Of a stretch of 64,000 bases of DNA, positions 1-8,137 are shown in pieces. Every line of letters starts with the position of its first letter. Within the stretch, counting starts at the first letter, position 1. The notes below the pieces were generated by a model, which saw only the letters and a program-made list of their open reading frames with translations, ran no database searches and was not told the origin of the DNA. Source of the stretch: Nocardia nova (GTDB lineage: Bacteria > Actinomycetota > Actinomycetes > Mycobacteriales > Mycobacteriaceae); the NCBI RefSeq assembly GCF_002933465.1, contig NZ_PSZE01000023.1:1-64000 (forward strand), written 5' to 3'. Made by a program: the position numbers and the translations under genes.

Positions 1-116
1 CGACACAGCGCATTTCGACGGGCCGGGCTCGCCGGACGGCGGCTGCGGCGGGGAATCCGGGCGATCGTCGCTGGTCATCGCTTACCGCGCCCGGCTCGTC
101 GAAATGCGCTGTGTCG
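1..116. repeat. Long imperfect inverted repeat at the left edge
   Basis: Bases 1-20 (CGACACAGCGCATTTCGACG) are the exact reverse complement of bases 97-116. The match extends inward to about 30 bp per arm (1-30 against 87-116) with two mismatches, around a GC-rich spacer of 56 bp. It could be a terminator-like hairpin, an operator pair or the end of a small inverted-repeat element. The window cuts it at base 1, so the left arm may continue. I see no convincing gene between base 1 and the SDR stop at 322. Confidence 0.7.
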
Positions 117-321
117 TGGTCGCTGTCGACATCGACCGTGCCCCCGTCCGTGCTGTGAATCGTATCGGCGAGCCACTGTAGCGCATGCCCATCCGCTCGC
201 CCGGTCGCCGATCTACGGGGGCCGGTGGCGGCCGCACCATCTCCGCGGACTGCGTGCCTGCGGGCATCCGGCTAGAAGATGGAGACGCTCGTCCCCGCGG
301 GGACAAGCCTCCGTCGTGGCG

Positions 322-1071
322 CTATCGGATGATCTGCCCGCCGTCCACGTTCAGGATGTGCCCCGTGACCCAGGCCGCATCGTCGGAGAGCAGATACAGG
401 CAGGCCCCCACGAGATCCTGCGGGGTGCCGATCCGCTTGAGCGGCAGGCGATTCACCATGTCGTCCACGATCGAGCCGGGGGTGACGGTCTGCGTCGCCT
501 CGGTGTTGATCGGTCCCGGCGCGATGGCGTTGATGCGGATGTTGGATCCGCCGAGTTCCACCGCCAGCTGCTGGGTGAGGCTGTTGACCCCGGCCTTGGC
601 GAGGCCGTAGAAGTTCGAATACACCCATGCGGCGGTGGAGGACTGGTTCACGACGGACCCGCCGCCGCCCTTCGACATGTGCTGCCACACCGCGCGGGTC
701 ATGTTCAGCGCGCCGTCGAGGTTCACGCTCATGAACTTCTTGTAGTAGTCCCAGGGCACGGTCAGCAGCAGGTCCAGCTTCATATCGCCGTAGATGGCGG
801 CATTGTTGACCAGGTGGTTGATCGCGCCGAATTCGTTCTTCGTGAAATCGGCCAGCGTGGTGACCGATTCGGGGTCGGCGACGTCGACGGGATGGAACAC
901 CGCCGTGCCGCCGTCGCCGCTGATCTGCTCCGCGACCTGTTTTCCCTTGTCCGCGTTGAGGTCCGCGACGACGACGGTGGCGCCCTCGCCGGCCAGCGCC
1001 TTCGCGTATTCGGCGCCGATGCCCTGCGCCGCGCCGGTGACGATCGCGACGCGATCGGTGAAACGAGCCAT
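322..1071 (-). CDS. Short-chain dehydrogenase/reductase (Rv0769-like)
   Basis: This is a 249-residue classical SDR, normal length for the family. It has the N-terminal Rossmann motif TGAAQGIGAEYA and the active-site segment with Ser and YGLAK (Tyr-x3-Lys), and ends with the usual NVDGGQIIR tail. It would oxidise or reduce an alcohol/ketone with NAD(P) in the cytoplasm; the substrate is not visible. It lies 45 bp downstream of the aldehyde dehydrogenase on the same strand and is probably co-transcribed. The pair matches M. tuberculosis Rv0768 (aldA)-Rv0769 in order, which supports a role beside the CYP123/sterol locus. Confidence 0.9.
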   Translation of the reverse strand: MARFTDRVAIVTGAAQGIGAEYAKALAGEGATVVVADLNADKGKQVAEQISGDGGTAVFHPVDVADPESVTTLADFTKNEFGAINHLVNNAAIYGDMKLDLLLTVPWDYYKKFMSVNLDGALNMTRAVWQHMSKGGGGSVVNQSSTAAWVYSNFYGLAKAGVNSLTQQLAVELGGSNIRINAIAPGPINTEATQTVTPGSIVDDMVNRLPLKRIGTPQDLVGACLYLLSDDAAWVTGHILNVDGGQIIR

Positions 1072-1116
1072 GAGTTGCCTTCTCCTCCGGTATGTCGCGA
1101 CGAGGCCGCGAGATGT

Positions 1117-2589
1117 CTATTTCCGTGCGGTGGCGATCAGCTTGGTTTCGAGGTATTCCTCGAATCCGGCGACGCCAAGTTCCCGGCCGATGCCGGATTG
1201 CTTGTAGCCGCCGAACGGCGCGTCGGCGCTGTACCAGATGCCGCCGTTGACACCGAGGGTTCCGGTACGAACACCGTTGACCACGTGGTCGATTCGCGCC
1301 GGGTCGGTGCCCCAGACCTCGCCCGACAGCCCGTAGGGCGATTCGTTGGCGAGCCGGATGGCGTCGTCGTCGCCGTCGTGCCCGATCACCACCAGCACCG
1401 GGCCGAAGATCTCCTCCTGTGCCACGGTCGAGGTATTGGACACCCCACTGATCAGGGTGGGTTCGATGAAGTAGCCGCGCTCGCGATCGGGACGACCGCC
1501 GCCGGTGACGATGGTGCCGCCCTCGGCGCGCGCGATGTCGATGTAGCGCTGCACGCGGTCGCGTTGCCGCGCGGAGATCACCGGCCCGCAGACCGTACCC
1601 GGTTCGTTCGGATCGCCGGGGGTGATGCCGCTCATCGACTTCGCCGCGGCCGCCACCGCCGTGTCGTAGTGCTCCCGGGGGACCAGCAGGCGGGTGGTCA
1701 GCGCACAGCCCTGTCCGGCGTGGACGCAGACGGTGAAGCCCGCGTAGCTCGCCGCGGCGGCCACGTCGGTGTCGTCCAGGACGATGAAGGCCGACTTGCC
1801 ACCGAGTTCGAGGAAGACCTTCTTCAGGCTCTGCGCCGCGCCGGCCATGATGGTCCGGCCCGTCTGCGTCGATCCGGTGAACGAGATCATGTCCACCCGC
1901 GGATCGGTGACCAGCTGGGCGCCCAGTTGGTGGTCGTCGGAGGTGACGATATTGATCACGCCGGCCGGGATGTCGGTCCGTTCGGCGATGACCGTGCCGA
2001 CCACCGCGGCGACCCACGGGGTGTCGGGAGCCGGTTTGAGCACCACCGCGCAGCCGGCCGCCAGGGCGGGCCCGAGCTTGGCGAAGTTTATCTGATGCGG
2101 GAAATTCCACGGCGTGATGGCACCGACCACGCCGATCGCCTCCCGGCGTAGTGTGCGCGCGGTGGGAATCCCCATCGGCTTCGCGACGCCGAGATCGCTT
2201 TCCCATGCGTAACTTTCGGCCAGATCGGCGAAGTAACCGAGGCCGCCGATCGGGCCTTCCAGCTGCGGTCCGCTGGTCAGCATGCGCGGGGCGCCCACCT
2301 CGGCGATGGTGATCTCACGCAGCTCCTCGATGTTGTCGCGCAGCGCGTCGCGCAGTTGCCGCAGGCAGCGGGCGCGCAACGCGTGATCGCGCGACCACTC
2401 GGTGGTGTCGAAGGCCGCGCGGGCGGCGGCGATGGCCGCGTCCATATCGGCGGCGTCGGCATTGGCGGCCTGTCCGAGGACCTCCTCGGTCGCCGGGTTC
2501 ACAGTCGCGAATACACCCGCGCCGCCGCCGACGAGTGTGCCGTCGATCAGAAGCCGGGAGCCCTCGCCAGGGGGGAGCAGCTTCGTCAT
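1117..2589 (-). CDS. NAD-dependent aldehyde dehydrogenase (AldA, Rv0768-like)
   Basis: This 490-residue protein has the full aldehyde dehydrogenase signature. The NAD-binding region holds FTGSTQTGRTI, the general-base Glu is in LELGGKSAF, and the catalytic Cys is in HAGQGCALTTR. The open frame continues upstream, but the part beyond MTKLLPPGEG lacks family similarity, so ATG at 2589 is taken as the start. It oxidises an aldehyde to the acid, plausibly one made by the neighbouring P450/SDR enzymes. It is transcribed divergently from the CYP123-like gene, and the spacer holds two copies of the same palindrome, one near each gene. Confidence 0.92.
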   Translation of the reverse strand: MTKLLPPGEGSRLLIDGTLVGGGAGVFATVNPATEEVLGQAANADAADMDAAIAAARAAFDTTEWSRDHALRARCLRQLRDALRDNIEELREITIAEVGAPRMLTSGPQLEGPIGGLGYFADLAESYAWESDLGVAKPMGIPTARTLRREAIGVVGAITPWNFPHQINFAKLGPALAAGCAVVLKPAPDTPWVAAVVGTVIAERTDIPAGVINIVTSDDHQLGAQLVTDPRVDMISFTGSTQTGRTIMAGAAQSLKKVFLELGGKSAFIVLDDTDVAAAASYAGFTVCVHAGQGCALTTRLLVPREHYDTAVAAAAKSMSGITPGDPNEPGTVCGPVISARQRDRVQRYIDIARAEGGTIVTGGGRPDRERGYFIEPTLISGVSNTSTVAQEEIFGPVLVVIGHDGDDDAIRLANESPYGLSGEVWGTDPARIDHVVNGVRTGTLGVNGGIWYSADAPFGGYKQSGIGRELGVAGFEEYLETKLIATARK

Positions 2590-2607
2590 TCGCCTCTCCG
2601 ATAGGGC

Positions 2608-2617
2608 TGTCTGGACA
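2608..2617. promoter_or_regulatory. Operator-like palindrome on the aldA side
   Basis: TGTCTGGACA is an inverted repeat (TGTC-TG-GACA) about 20 bp upstream of the aldehyde dehydrogenase start. Its reverse complement, TGTCCAGACA, occurs at 2800-2809 in the same divergent promoter region. Two copies of one palindrome, one near each gene, suggest a shared regulator, probably TetR-like as in the related M. tuberculosis locus. That regulator gene is not between these two genes here. Confidence 0.5.
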
Positions 2618-2799
2618 TCTGTACGGAATATAGTTTGGGTGGAGCTGTGAATACAAGAACGCGTTGCAGATGATCGAGTCGTGAGAGGCGGTGCCGGCGA
2701 TGACCGGAAATGCGGCGATGGGCGGAGCGGCGGTGACACGCGTGCGCGCCGATTGCCGTCGGGCCTGCCCCCATTGTTGGGATTCGGGTGCAGTGGTAG

Positions 2800-2809
2800 T
2801 GTCCAGACA
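2800..2809. promoter_or_regulatory. Operator-like palindrome on the P450 side
   Basis: TGTCCAGACA, extended to GTGTCCAGACAC at 2799-2810, lies about 80 bp upstream of the CYP123-like start. It is the second copy of the palindrome at 2608-2617 in opposite orientation. A partial copy (ATGTCCAG) follows immediately at 2811-2818. Confidence 0.5.
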
Positions 2810-2857
2810 CATGTCCAGTCCTGTGTCTCGGTTGGCGGTGTGTGGATGAGTCTCCAT

Positions 2858-2871
2858 GTGAACGCGTTATA
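2858..2871. promoter_or_regulatory. KstR-like box (one mismatch)
   Basis: GTGAACGCGTTATA fits the KstR consensus TnnAACnnGTTnnA except for the first base. It ends 18 bp before the CYP123-like start codon, where a repressor would block transcription. KstR is the known cholesterol-catabolism repressor of mycolate actinobacteria. A single near match may be chance; the exact match upstream of CYP125 makes it more credible. Confidence 0.35.
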
Positions 2872-2889
2872 TTTCGAGAGGTGGGTGTG

Positions 2890-4095
2890 ATGACTGTGGC
2901 ATCTGCGCAACCGGTCGTATTCGATCCCTACGACTACCGCTTCCACGAGGATCCCTACCCGGTGTATCGGCGGCTGCGCACGGAGGCGCCGCTGTACTAC
3001 AACCCGGACCTGGACTTCTGGGCGCTGTCGCGCCACGCCGACGTGACCGCCGCATTCCGCGACGCCACCCGCCTGTCCAGTGCCAACGGTGTCTCCCTGG
3101 ACCCGGCCGCGTGGGGCCCGCACGCGCACAAGACCATGTCTTTTCTCGCCATGGACGATCCGCGCCACCTGCGCATGCGCCAGCTGGTCAACAAGGGCTT
3201 CACGCCGCGCCGGATCGCCGGTATGGGCGACCGGATCCGGGAACTGACGCTGCAGCACCTGGAACCCGCGCTCGAGCAGGGCAGTTTCGACTGGATCGAG
3301 GATTTCGCGGGCAAGCTGCCGATGGACGTCATCTCCGACATGATGGGCGTGCCCGAACCCGATCGCGCCGAGATCCGCCGGATGGCCGACCTGGTGGTGC
3401 ACCGCGAGGAGGGTGTGCTCGACGTGCCGGAGGCGGCCATCGAGGCCTCGCTGAATCTGGTCGTCTACTACTCCGACATGGTCGCCCAGCGCCGCCGCAG
3501 CCGCACCGAGGACCTGACCTCGGCGCTGCTCGACGCGGAGATCGACGGTGACAAACTCACCGACGACGAGATCATCGGCTTCATGTTCCTCATGGTCGTG
3601 GCCGGGAACGAGACCACCACCAAACTGCTCGGCAACGCGCTGTACTGGGCCGGCCGCAACCCCGAACAGTTCGCCAAGGTGGTCGCCGACGGCGACCTGG
3701 TGCCGGACTGGGTCGAGGAGACGCTGCGCTACGACAACTCGAGTCAGATGGTGGCGCGCTCCTCGGTCGTCGACGTGGTGTTCGAACACGGGGTGATCCC
3801 CGCTGGTTCGAAGGTGGTGTTGCTCATCGGCTCCGCCAATCGCGACGACGCGGTCTTCACCGACGGCGATCGCTACGACATCGAACGCACCGACAAGAGC
3901 GCGCTGGCCAGTTTCGGCGGCGGCGTGCACTTCTGCCTGGGCGCGCATCTGGCGCGGTTGGAGACCGTTGTCGCCCTGCGCGAGTTCGCCTCCCGCGTCC
4001 GGGAGTACTCGATCGACGAGTCCGCCATGGAGCGGGTGCATTCGACCAATGTCCGGGGGTTCGCGAAACTCCCCGTCACCGTGGAGGTTTCATAG
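2890..4095 (+). CDS. Cytochrome P450, CYP123-like
   Basis: This 401-residue bacterial P450 has all class motifs: the I-helix AGNETTTK, the ExxR in EETLRYD, and the haem loop FGGGVHFCLGAHLAR with the Cys ligand. MDVISDMMGVP, HREEGVLDVP and FMFLMVVAGNETTTKLL closely resemble remembered M. tuberculosis CYP123 (Rv0766c). An in-frame ATG exists at 2842, but ATG 2890 follows a GAGAGGTGGG ribosome site and matches the family start. It is followed two bases later by an SDR and then a ferredoxin, its likely electron donor. The physiological substrate is unknown in the family; the neighbourhood points to sterol or lipid oxidation. Confidence 0.9.
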   Translation: MTVASAQPVVFDPYDYRFHEDPYPVYRRLRTEAPLYYNPDLDFWALSRHADVTAAFRDATRLSSANGVSLDPAAWGPHAHKTMSFLAMDDPRHLRMRQLVNKGFTPRRIAGMGDRIRELTLQHLEPALEQGSFDWIEDFAGKLPMDVISDMMGVPEPDRAEIRRMADLVVHREEGVLDVPEAAIEASLNLVVYYSDMVAQRRRSRTEDLTSALLDAEIDGDKLTDDEIIGFMFLMVVAGNETTTKLLGNALYWAGRNPEQFAKVVADGDLVPDWVEETLRYDNSSQMVARSSVVDVVFEHGVIPAGSKVVLLIGSANRDDAVFTDGDRYDIERTDKSALASFGGGVHFCLGAHLARLETVVALREFASRVREYSIDESAMERVHSTNVRGFAKLPVTVEVS

Positions 4096-4096
4096 T

Positions 4097-4903
4097 ATGC
4101 CGCGTTTCGATCCGCACCCGGATGTGCGACCGGTTCTCATCGCCGGGGCGTCGTCGGGAATCGGCGCCGCGACCGCGATCATGCTGGCCGAGGTCGGATT
4201 CCCAGTGGCGCTCGGTGCGCGCCGGGTGGAGACCTGCCGCGAACTGGCCGACAAGATCACCGCCAACGGCGGCACCGCCTTCGCGGGTTCGCTCGACGTC
4301 ACCGACGATGCCTCGGTCGACGCCTTCGTCACCGCCGCCGAGGAGGCGCTGGGGCCCATCGAGGTCGCGGTATCCGGGGCCGGGGACATCGAATTCGGCC
4401 TGGCCTACGAAATGGAACCGCAGACCTTCCTGAAGCAGATAGACGTCCATCTGGTGGGTGCGCAACGGCTGGCCCATCGCATCCTGCCGGGCATGATCTC
4501 CCGGCGCCGCGGCGACTTCGTCTTCATCGGCTCCGACTGCGCCGACCAGGTCCGCCCCCGCAACGGCGCCTACAACGCCGCCAAGACCGGACTCGAGGCG
4601 ATGGCCCGGCAGCTGCGAATGGAGTTGGAGGGCACCGGTGTGCGCGCCTCGATCGTGCGGCCGGGCGCGACCCGGACCGGAATGGGGATGAACGCCGCAC
4701 CCGAGCAGGTGGGCCCACTGCTCGACGACTGGATGAAATGGGGCTTCGCCCGCCACCCCTTCTTCCTGCGCGCCTCCGACCTCGCCGCCGCGATCGCCGC
4801 GGTGGTCAACACACCGCGCGGCGCGCATCTGGTGCTGGTCGAGGTGCAGCCGGAAGCTCCGTTGCGCGAGCCGGAGCAGGCCGATAAGGGGGAACAGAGC
4901 TGA
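4097..4903 (+). CDS. Short-chain dehydrogenase/reductase (Rv0765c-like)
   Basis: This 268-residue SDR has IAGASSGIGAAT at the nucleotide site, a catalytic YNAAKTGL and a GxRASIVRPGATRTGM segment typical of the family. It begins one base after the P450 stop, and its own TGA shares one base with the ferredoxin ATG (TGATG), so the three genes are translationally coupled. In M. tuberculosis the equivalent SDR sits between cyp123 and cyp51. Here the ferredoxin follows directly and no CYP51 gene is present. It probably oxidises a hydroxylated product of the P450. Confidence 0.87.
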   Translation: MPRFDPHPDVRPVLIAGASSGIGAATAIMLAEVGFPVALGARRVETCRELADKITANGGTAFAGSLDVTDDASVDAFVTAAEEALGPIEVAVSGAGDIEFGLAYEMEPQTFLKQIDVHLVGAQRLAHRILPGMISRRRGDFVFIGSDCADQVRPRNGAYNAAKTGLEAMARQLRMELEGTGVRASIVRPGATRTGMGMNAAPEQVGPLLDDWMKWGFARHPFFLRASDLAAAIAAVVNTPRGAHLVLVEVQPEAPLREPEQADKGEQS

Positions 4904-5100
4904 TGCGTATCGAAGTGGATCTGGACCTGTGTCAGGGCCACGCGATGTGCCAGGCCGAGGCGCCGGACTACTTCGACGTGCCCAAACACGGCAAGGTCGA
5001 AATCGTGCGGCCCGAGGTGGACGAGGCCGACCGCGCGGATGTGGAGAACGCGGTGCGGTACTGCCCGACCCAGGCACTCTCGATCGTGCGGGACCAGTGA
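4903..5100 (+). CDS. [3Fe-4S] ferredoxin for P450 (Rv0763c-like)
   Basis: This 65-residue protein has exactly three cysteines in the P450-ferredoxin pattern: Cys10 and Cys16 in CQGHAMC and Cys54 in RYCPTQAL. His13 replaces the fourth cluster Cys position, as in [3Fe-4S] (SoyB/Fdx) ferredoxins of actinobacterial P450 operons. It would pass electrons from a reductase to the CYP123-like enzyme in the cytoplasm. The start overlaps the SDR stop, so it is the last intact gene of a P450-SDR-ferredoxin operon. Confidence 0.92.
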   Translation: MRIEVDLDLCQGHAMCQAEAPDYFDVPKHGKVEIVRPEVDEADRADVENAVRYCPTQALSIVRDQ

Positions 5101-5893
5101 TGGGCGCGGCAGCGCGACCGCGAGAAGTTCGACGCGGTCTGCGCCGAAGGCGGAGTCACGTTGCACGGCGCCGGAATTCACCCCGGCGGCCTCACCGAAC
5201 GGTTGCCGCTGGTGGTCTCCGCGCTGTCGGGTTCGGTGACCGGCGTCCGAGCCGAGGAATTCTCCGATATCCGCACCTACGGCGCTCCGGATGTGGTGCG
5301 GCACTGGATGATGTTCGGCGCCGATCCGGAACAGGCCGCGGCCGGCACCGTCGCGGCGATGCTGGCCGGCGGCTACAGCCAGTCGGTGTGGATGATCGCC
5401 GACGAACTGGGATTCGATCTGGATCCCGATATCCGCACCACGCACGACATCGCGGTCGCCACCGCGCCGATCGACTCACCGATCGGCGTCATCGATCGGC
5501 GTCATCGAGCCGGGACAGGTTGCGGCACAGCACTTTCGCTGGGAGGGCACGGTCGACGGCGAACCGGTGATCACGGCGGCGGTCAACTGGTTCATGGGTG
5601 AGCGGAATTTCGACCCGGCATGGAGTTTCGGGCCGAACGGGCAGCGGTTCGAGGTCGAGGTGCGCGGCGACCCCGGCTGCGTCCTGACCCTGTCCGGGCT
5701 GCACGCACACGATCCGGGCGAGGGGGGCCGGCGCAATCCCTCGATCGCCGCCACGGCGCTGAACTGTGTGAACGCGATCCCGTATGTCGTGGCGGCCGAA
5801 CCGGGCGTGCGCACCTATCTCGATCTGCCGTTACCGGCCGGACGTGCCGCCCGGCACCTGCACCGGAGCCGGGGAACCGAGGTGAGCGGATGA
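5101..5893 (+). pseudogene. Broken DapB-like NAD(P)-dependent dehydrogenase
   Basis: Translation from 5101 reads WARQRDREKFDAVC, then GAGIHPGGLTERLPLVVSAL and a long C-terminal half resembling the dihydrodipicolinate-reductase-like / amine dehydrogenase family. Two lesions are visible. The N-terminal Rossmann part (roughly 100 residues) is missing, the remaining frame abutting the ferredoxin stop with no start. A 13-bp exact tandem duplication (GATCGGCGTCATC at 5481-5493 and 5494-5506) shifts the frame; removing one copy restores DSPIGVIEPGQVAAQHFRWEG and an open frame to the TGA at 5891. The family call is moderate, the pseudogene call strong. Confidence 0.75.
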
Positions 5894-6096
5894 ACGAACA
5901 CTGCCGTTGAATTCCCGGGCGCCACTCGGGTTTTCGACGACCGGACAGTGCAGTCCAGGTGAACCGCATTGCGCGATGCGTGTCCGAACGGTCGGGAATA
6001 CCCGTCGATCGGGCTGCATTTCGCATGCTCGAAATCGTTTTGTCATAACTTGTGTTTTTCCGGAATGCGCGCGGCCGCAGCTCTTTTCCGCTGCAC

Positions 6097-6110
6097 TGCA
6101 ACATGTTCTA
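6097..6110. promoter_or_regulatory. KstR box upstream of CYP125
   Basis: TGCAACATGTTCTA matches the published KstR consensus TnnAACnnGTTnnA at every fixed position. It lies 65 bp upstream of the CYP125-like start. KstR represses sterol side-chain and ring degradation genes until a cholesterol-CoA intermediate is present, so this gene is probably induced by sterols. The rest of 5894-6174 shows nothing else I can name. Confidence 0.75.
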
Positions 6111-6174
6111 ATCAAGGATGAACACGTTTCGAAGCAATCCATGATTCGCAGTGCAGCGGACACGAGGAGGAACT

Positions 6175-7401
6175 GTGGCTGCTCCGTCGATACCGGCCGG
6201 ATTCGATTTCACCGACCCGGGACTGTGGGCCGAGAGAAGTCCGGTCGCGGAATTCGCGGAATTGCGGCGCACCGCGCCGGTCTGGTGGAACGCCCAGAGT
6301 GCGGAGCGGTCCTACCCGTTCGAGGATGCGGGCTACTGGGTGGTGAGCCGGCACGAGGACATCAAGGAGATCTCGCGCCGCTCGGACGTCTTCTCCTCGG
6401 AAAAGAAGGGTTCCATCATCCGGCTGCCCGGTTTCGCCACGCCGGAGCAGTTGTCGGTGACCAGCGCGCTGCTGGTGAACATGGATCCGCCCAAGCACAC
6501 CACGATCCGCCGCATCGTCTCCAAGGGCTTCACCCCGCGCGCGGTGGAGAGCCTGCGGGCGGCATTGACCGAGCGGGCCGAGCGAATCGTGCGCGCCGCC
6601 AAGGAATCCGGCGGCGGGGATTTCGTCGAACAGGTGGCGTGCGAATTGCCGTTACAGGCCATCGCCGAACTGCTGGGCGTTCCGCAGGACGATCGCCACA
6701 AGCTGTTCGACTGGTCGAATCAGATGCTCAATTACGACGATCCGGAATACGGCGATTCCGCGGTCGCCTCGGCCGAGATACTGGGCTACGCATGGAATAT
6801 GGCCGAGGCGCGCCGAACGGAGCCGTCGGGCGATATCGTCAGCCAACTGGTCAGCGCCGATATCGACGGCGAGGCATTGGGTTCGGACGAATTCGGATTC
6901 TTTGTCATTCTGCTGGCGGTAGCCGGAAACGAGACCACCCGTAATGCGATCACGCACGGGATGAAGGCTTTCGTCGACCATCCGGACCAGTGGGAGTTGT
7001 ACCGGAAGCAGCGTCCGCGCACGGCGGTCGACGAAATCGTGCGCTGGGCGACTCCGGTCACCGCCTTCCAGCGCACCGCGACCGAGGATGTGGAATTGGG
7101 CGGGCAGCTGATCCAGGCCGGTGAGCGGGTCGGATTGTTCTACAGCTCGGCCAATTTCGACGAAGCGGCGTTCGACGAGCCGTTCGATTTCGACGTGCTG
7201 CGCGATCCCAACCCGCATCTGGCCTTCGGCGGCACCGGCGCCCACTTCTGTGTCGGCGCCAACCTCGCCCGCCTGGAAATCGACCTGATGTTCAACGCCA
7301 TCGCCGACGTGATGCCCGATCTGCACCAGATCTCCGACCCGCAGCGCCTGCGCTCGGGCTGGATCAACGGCATCAAACACTGGCAGGTCGAATACTCCTA
7401 G
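6175..7401 (+). CDS. cyp125: Steroid C26/C27-hydroxylating cytochrome P450, CYP125-like
   Basis: This 408-residue P450 follows remembered M. tuberculosis CYP125A1 almost throughout: PAGFDFTDPGLWAERSPVAE, FVEQVACELPLQAIAELLGV, FGFFVILLAVAGNETTRNAI, EIVRWATPVTAFQRTA, the haem loop FGGTGAHFCVGANLAR and the ending SGWINGIKHWQVEYS. CYP125 enzymes oxidise the terminal methyl of the cholesterol side chain to start its degradation. GTG at 6175 is chosen because GAGGAGG lies four bases upstream; an in-frame GTG at 6151 lacks a site. It stands alone, ends at a strong hairpin and has a KstR box in its promoter. Confidence 0.92.
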   Translation: MAAPSIPAGFDFTDPGLWAERSPVAEFAELRRTAPVWWNAQSAERSYPFEDAGYWVVSRHEDIKEISRRSDVFSSEKKGSIIRLPGFATPEQLSVTSALLVNMDPPKHTTIRRIVSKGFTPRAVESLRAALTERAERIVRAAKESGGGDFVEQVACELPLQAIAELLGVPQDDRHKLFDWSNQMLNYDDPEYGDSAVASAEILGYAWNMAEARRTEPSGDIVSQLVSADIDGEALGSDEFGFFVILLAVAGNETTRNAITHGMKAFVDHPDQWELYRKQRPRTAVDEIVRWATPVTAFQRTATEDVELGGQLIQAGERVGLFYSSANFDEAAFDEPFDFDVLRDPNPHLAFGGTGAHFCVGANLARLEIDLMFNAIADVMPDLHQISDPQRLRSGWINGIKHWQVEYS

Positions 7402-7426
7402 ACTCGGGGAAAGGGCTGGGCACACG

Positions 7427-7454
7427 GGGGCCGCACGAGCGATCGTGCGGCCCC
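7427..7454. terminator. Perfect 12-bp stem hairpin after cyp125
   Basis: GGGGCCGCACGA and TCGTGCGGCCCC pair perfectly around a GCGA loop, 26 bp after the CYP125 stop and before the convergent TetR stop. There is no T tract, as is common in actinobacterial terminators. The same stem occurs in reverse orientation at 9321-9346. Confidence 0.7.
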
Positions 7455-7507
7455 GGTTGTGCGCGGCATGCCGTGTGGCCGGCGCAGTGGTTCGGCACCG
7501 GCGGCCG

Positions 7508-8107
7508 TCACGCCGGCGCTCGGTGATCGTGAACGCGAAGGCCGTCGAGCACGACGGCGATCAGTTGGTTCGGTGCGTTGCGTGCCCGCGCGCGGCGATC
7601 TGCCGTCGCCGCGCCGATGACCAGGTCGAGCACGTCGGCGACATCGACGTCGGGTCGTAGGGCCCCTGCGTCTTTCGCCCGGCAGAGCAGGGTGTCGAAC
7701 GACCGGATGAATGCGTGCCGGAGTTCGTTGGGGACCGCTACGGCCGTGCCACCGTCGTCGTCCAGCGCTTCGCACAGAGCCTGATTGAGGGAGACCTCGC
7801 CGACGAGGTGGGCGAAGTAGTCGAAGAACGCGTCCTCCGGCGCGGTATCGGTGCCCGCGAGCAGGTGTGCTCGTTCGGTGAACTCCTGCACCCGGCCGAC
7901 GACGACAGCCTCGAACAGGGCGGAACGGGTGGGGAAATGCCGGTACACGGTGCCGACGCCGACGCCCGCTCGGCGCGCGATCTCGTCGAAGGACGCCGAC
8001 GAGCCGTCCACCGAGAGCATCTCCCGGGCGACGGCCAGCACCTGGTCTCGGTTGCGGCGCGCGTCCGCGCGCAGTGGCTTGGCAACCTGCCCCGCGTCGT
8101 TACCCAT
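7508..8107 (-). CDS. TetR-family transcriptional regulator
   Basis: This 199-residue protein has the TetR helix-turn-helix ASFDEIARRAGVGVGTVYRHF at about residues 35-55, followed by PTRSALFEAVV. The C-terminal half is the variable ligand/dimerisation domain. ATG at 8107 is chosen as the natural length for the family; the frame stays open upstream without similarity. It is divergent from an NmrA-like gene, and the 123-bp spacer holds two copies of a CGGAGA-N4-TCTCCG palindrome, so it very likely represses both itself and that gene. Confidence 0.9.
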   Translation of the reverse strand: MGNDAGQVAKPLRADARRNRDQVLAVAREMLSVDGSSASFDEIARRAGVGVGTVYRHFPTRSALFEAVVVGRVQEFTERAHLLAGTDTAPEDAFFDYFAHLVGEVSLNQALCEALDDDGGTAVAVPNELRHAFIRSFDTLLCRAKDAGALRPDVDVADVLDLVIGAATADRRARARNAPNQLIAVVLDGLRVHDHRAPA

Positions 8108-8137
8108 CGCTCGATCGTAGCGGCCACCATTGCAAAA

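Noticed and set aside
103..180. Short frame of 25 residues in the left-edge region
   Set aside because: No ribosome site, overlaps an inverted-repeat arm and has no recognisable features.
272..2206. Long open frames on both strands across the SDR/aldehyde dehydrogenase region
   Set aside because: They have repetitive Arg/Gly/His composition and no motifs, and lie antisense or out of frame to two clear enzymes; this is usual in high-GC DNA.
2590..4041. Upstream extension of the aldehyde dehydrogenase frame to a 974-residue protein
   Set aside because: The extension is antisense to the CYP123-like gene and has no family similarity; MTKLLPPGEG is the natural start.
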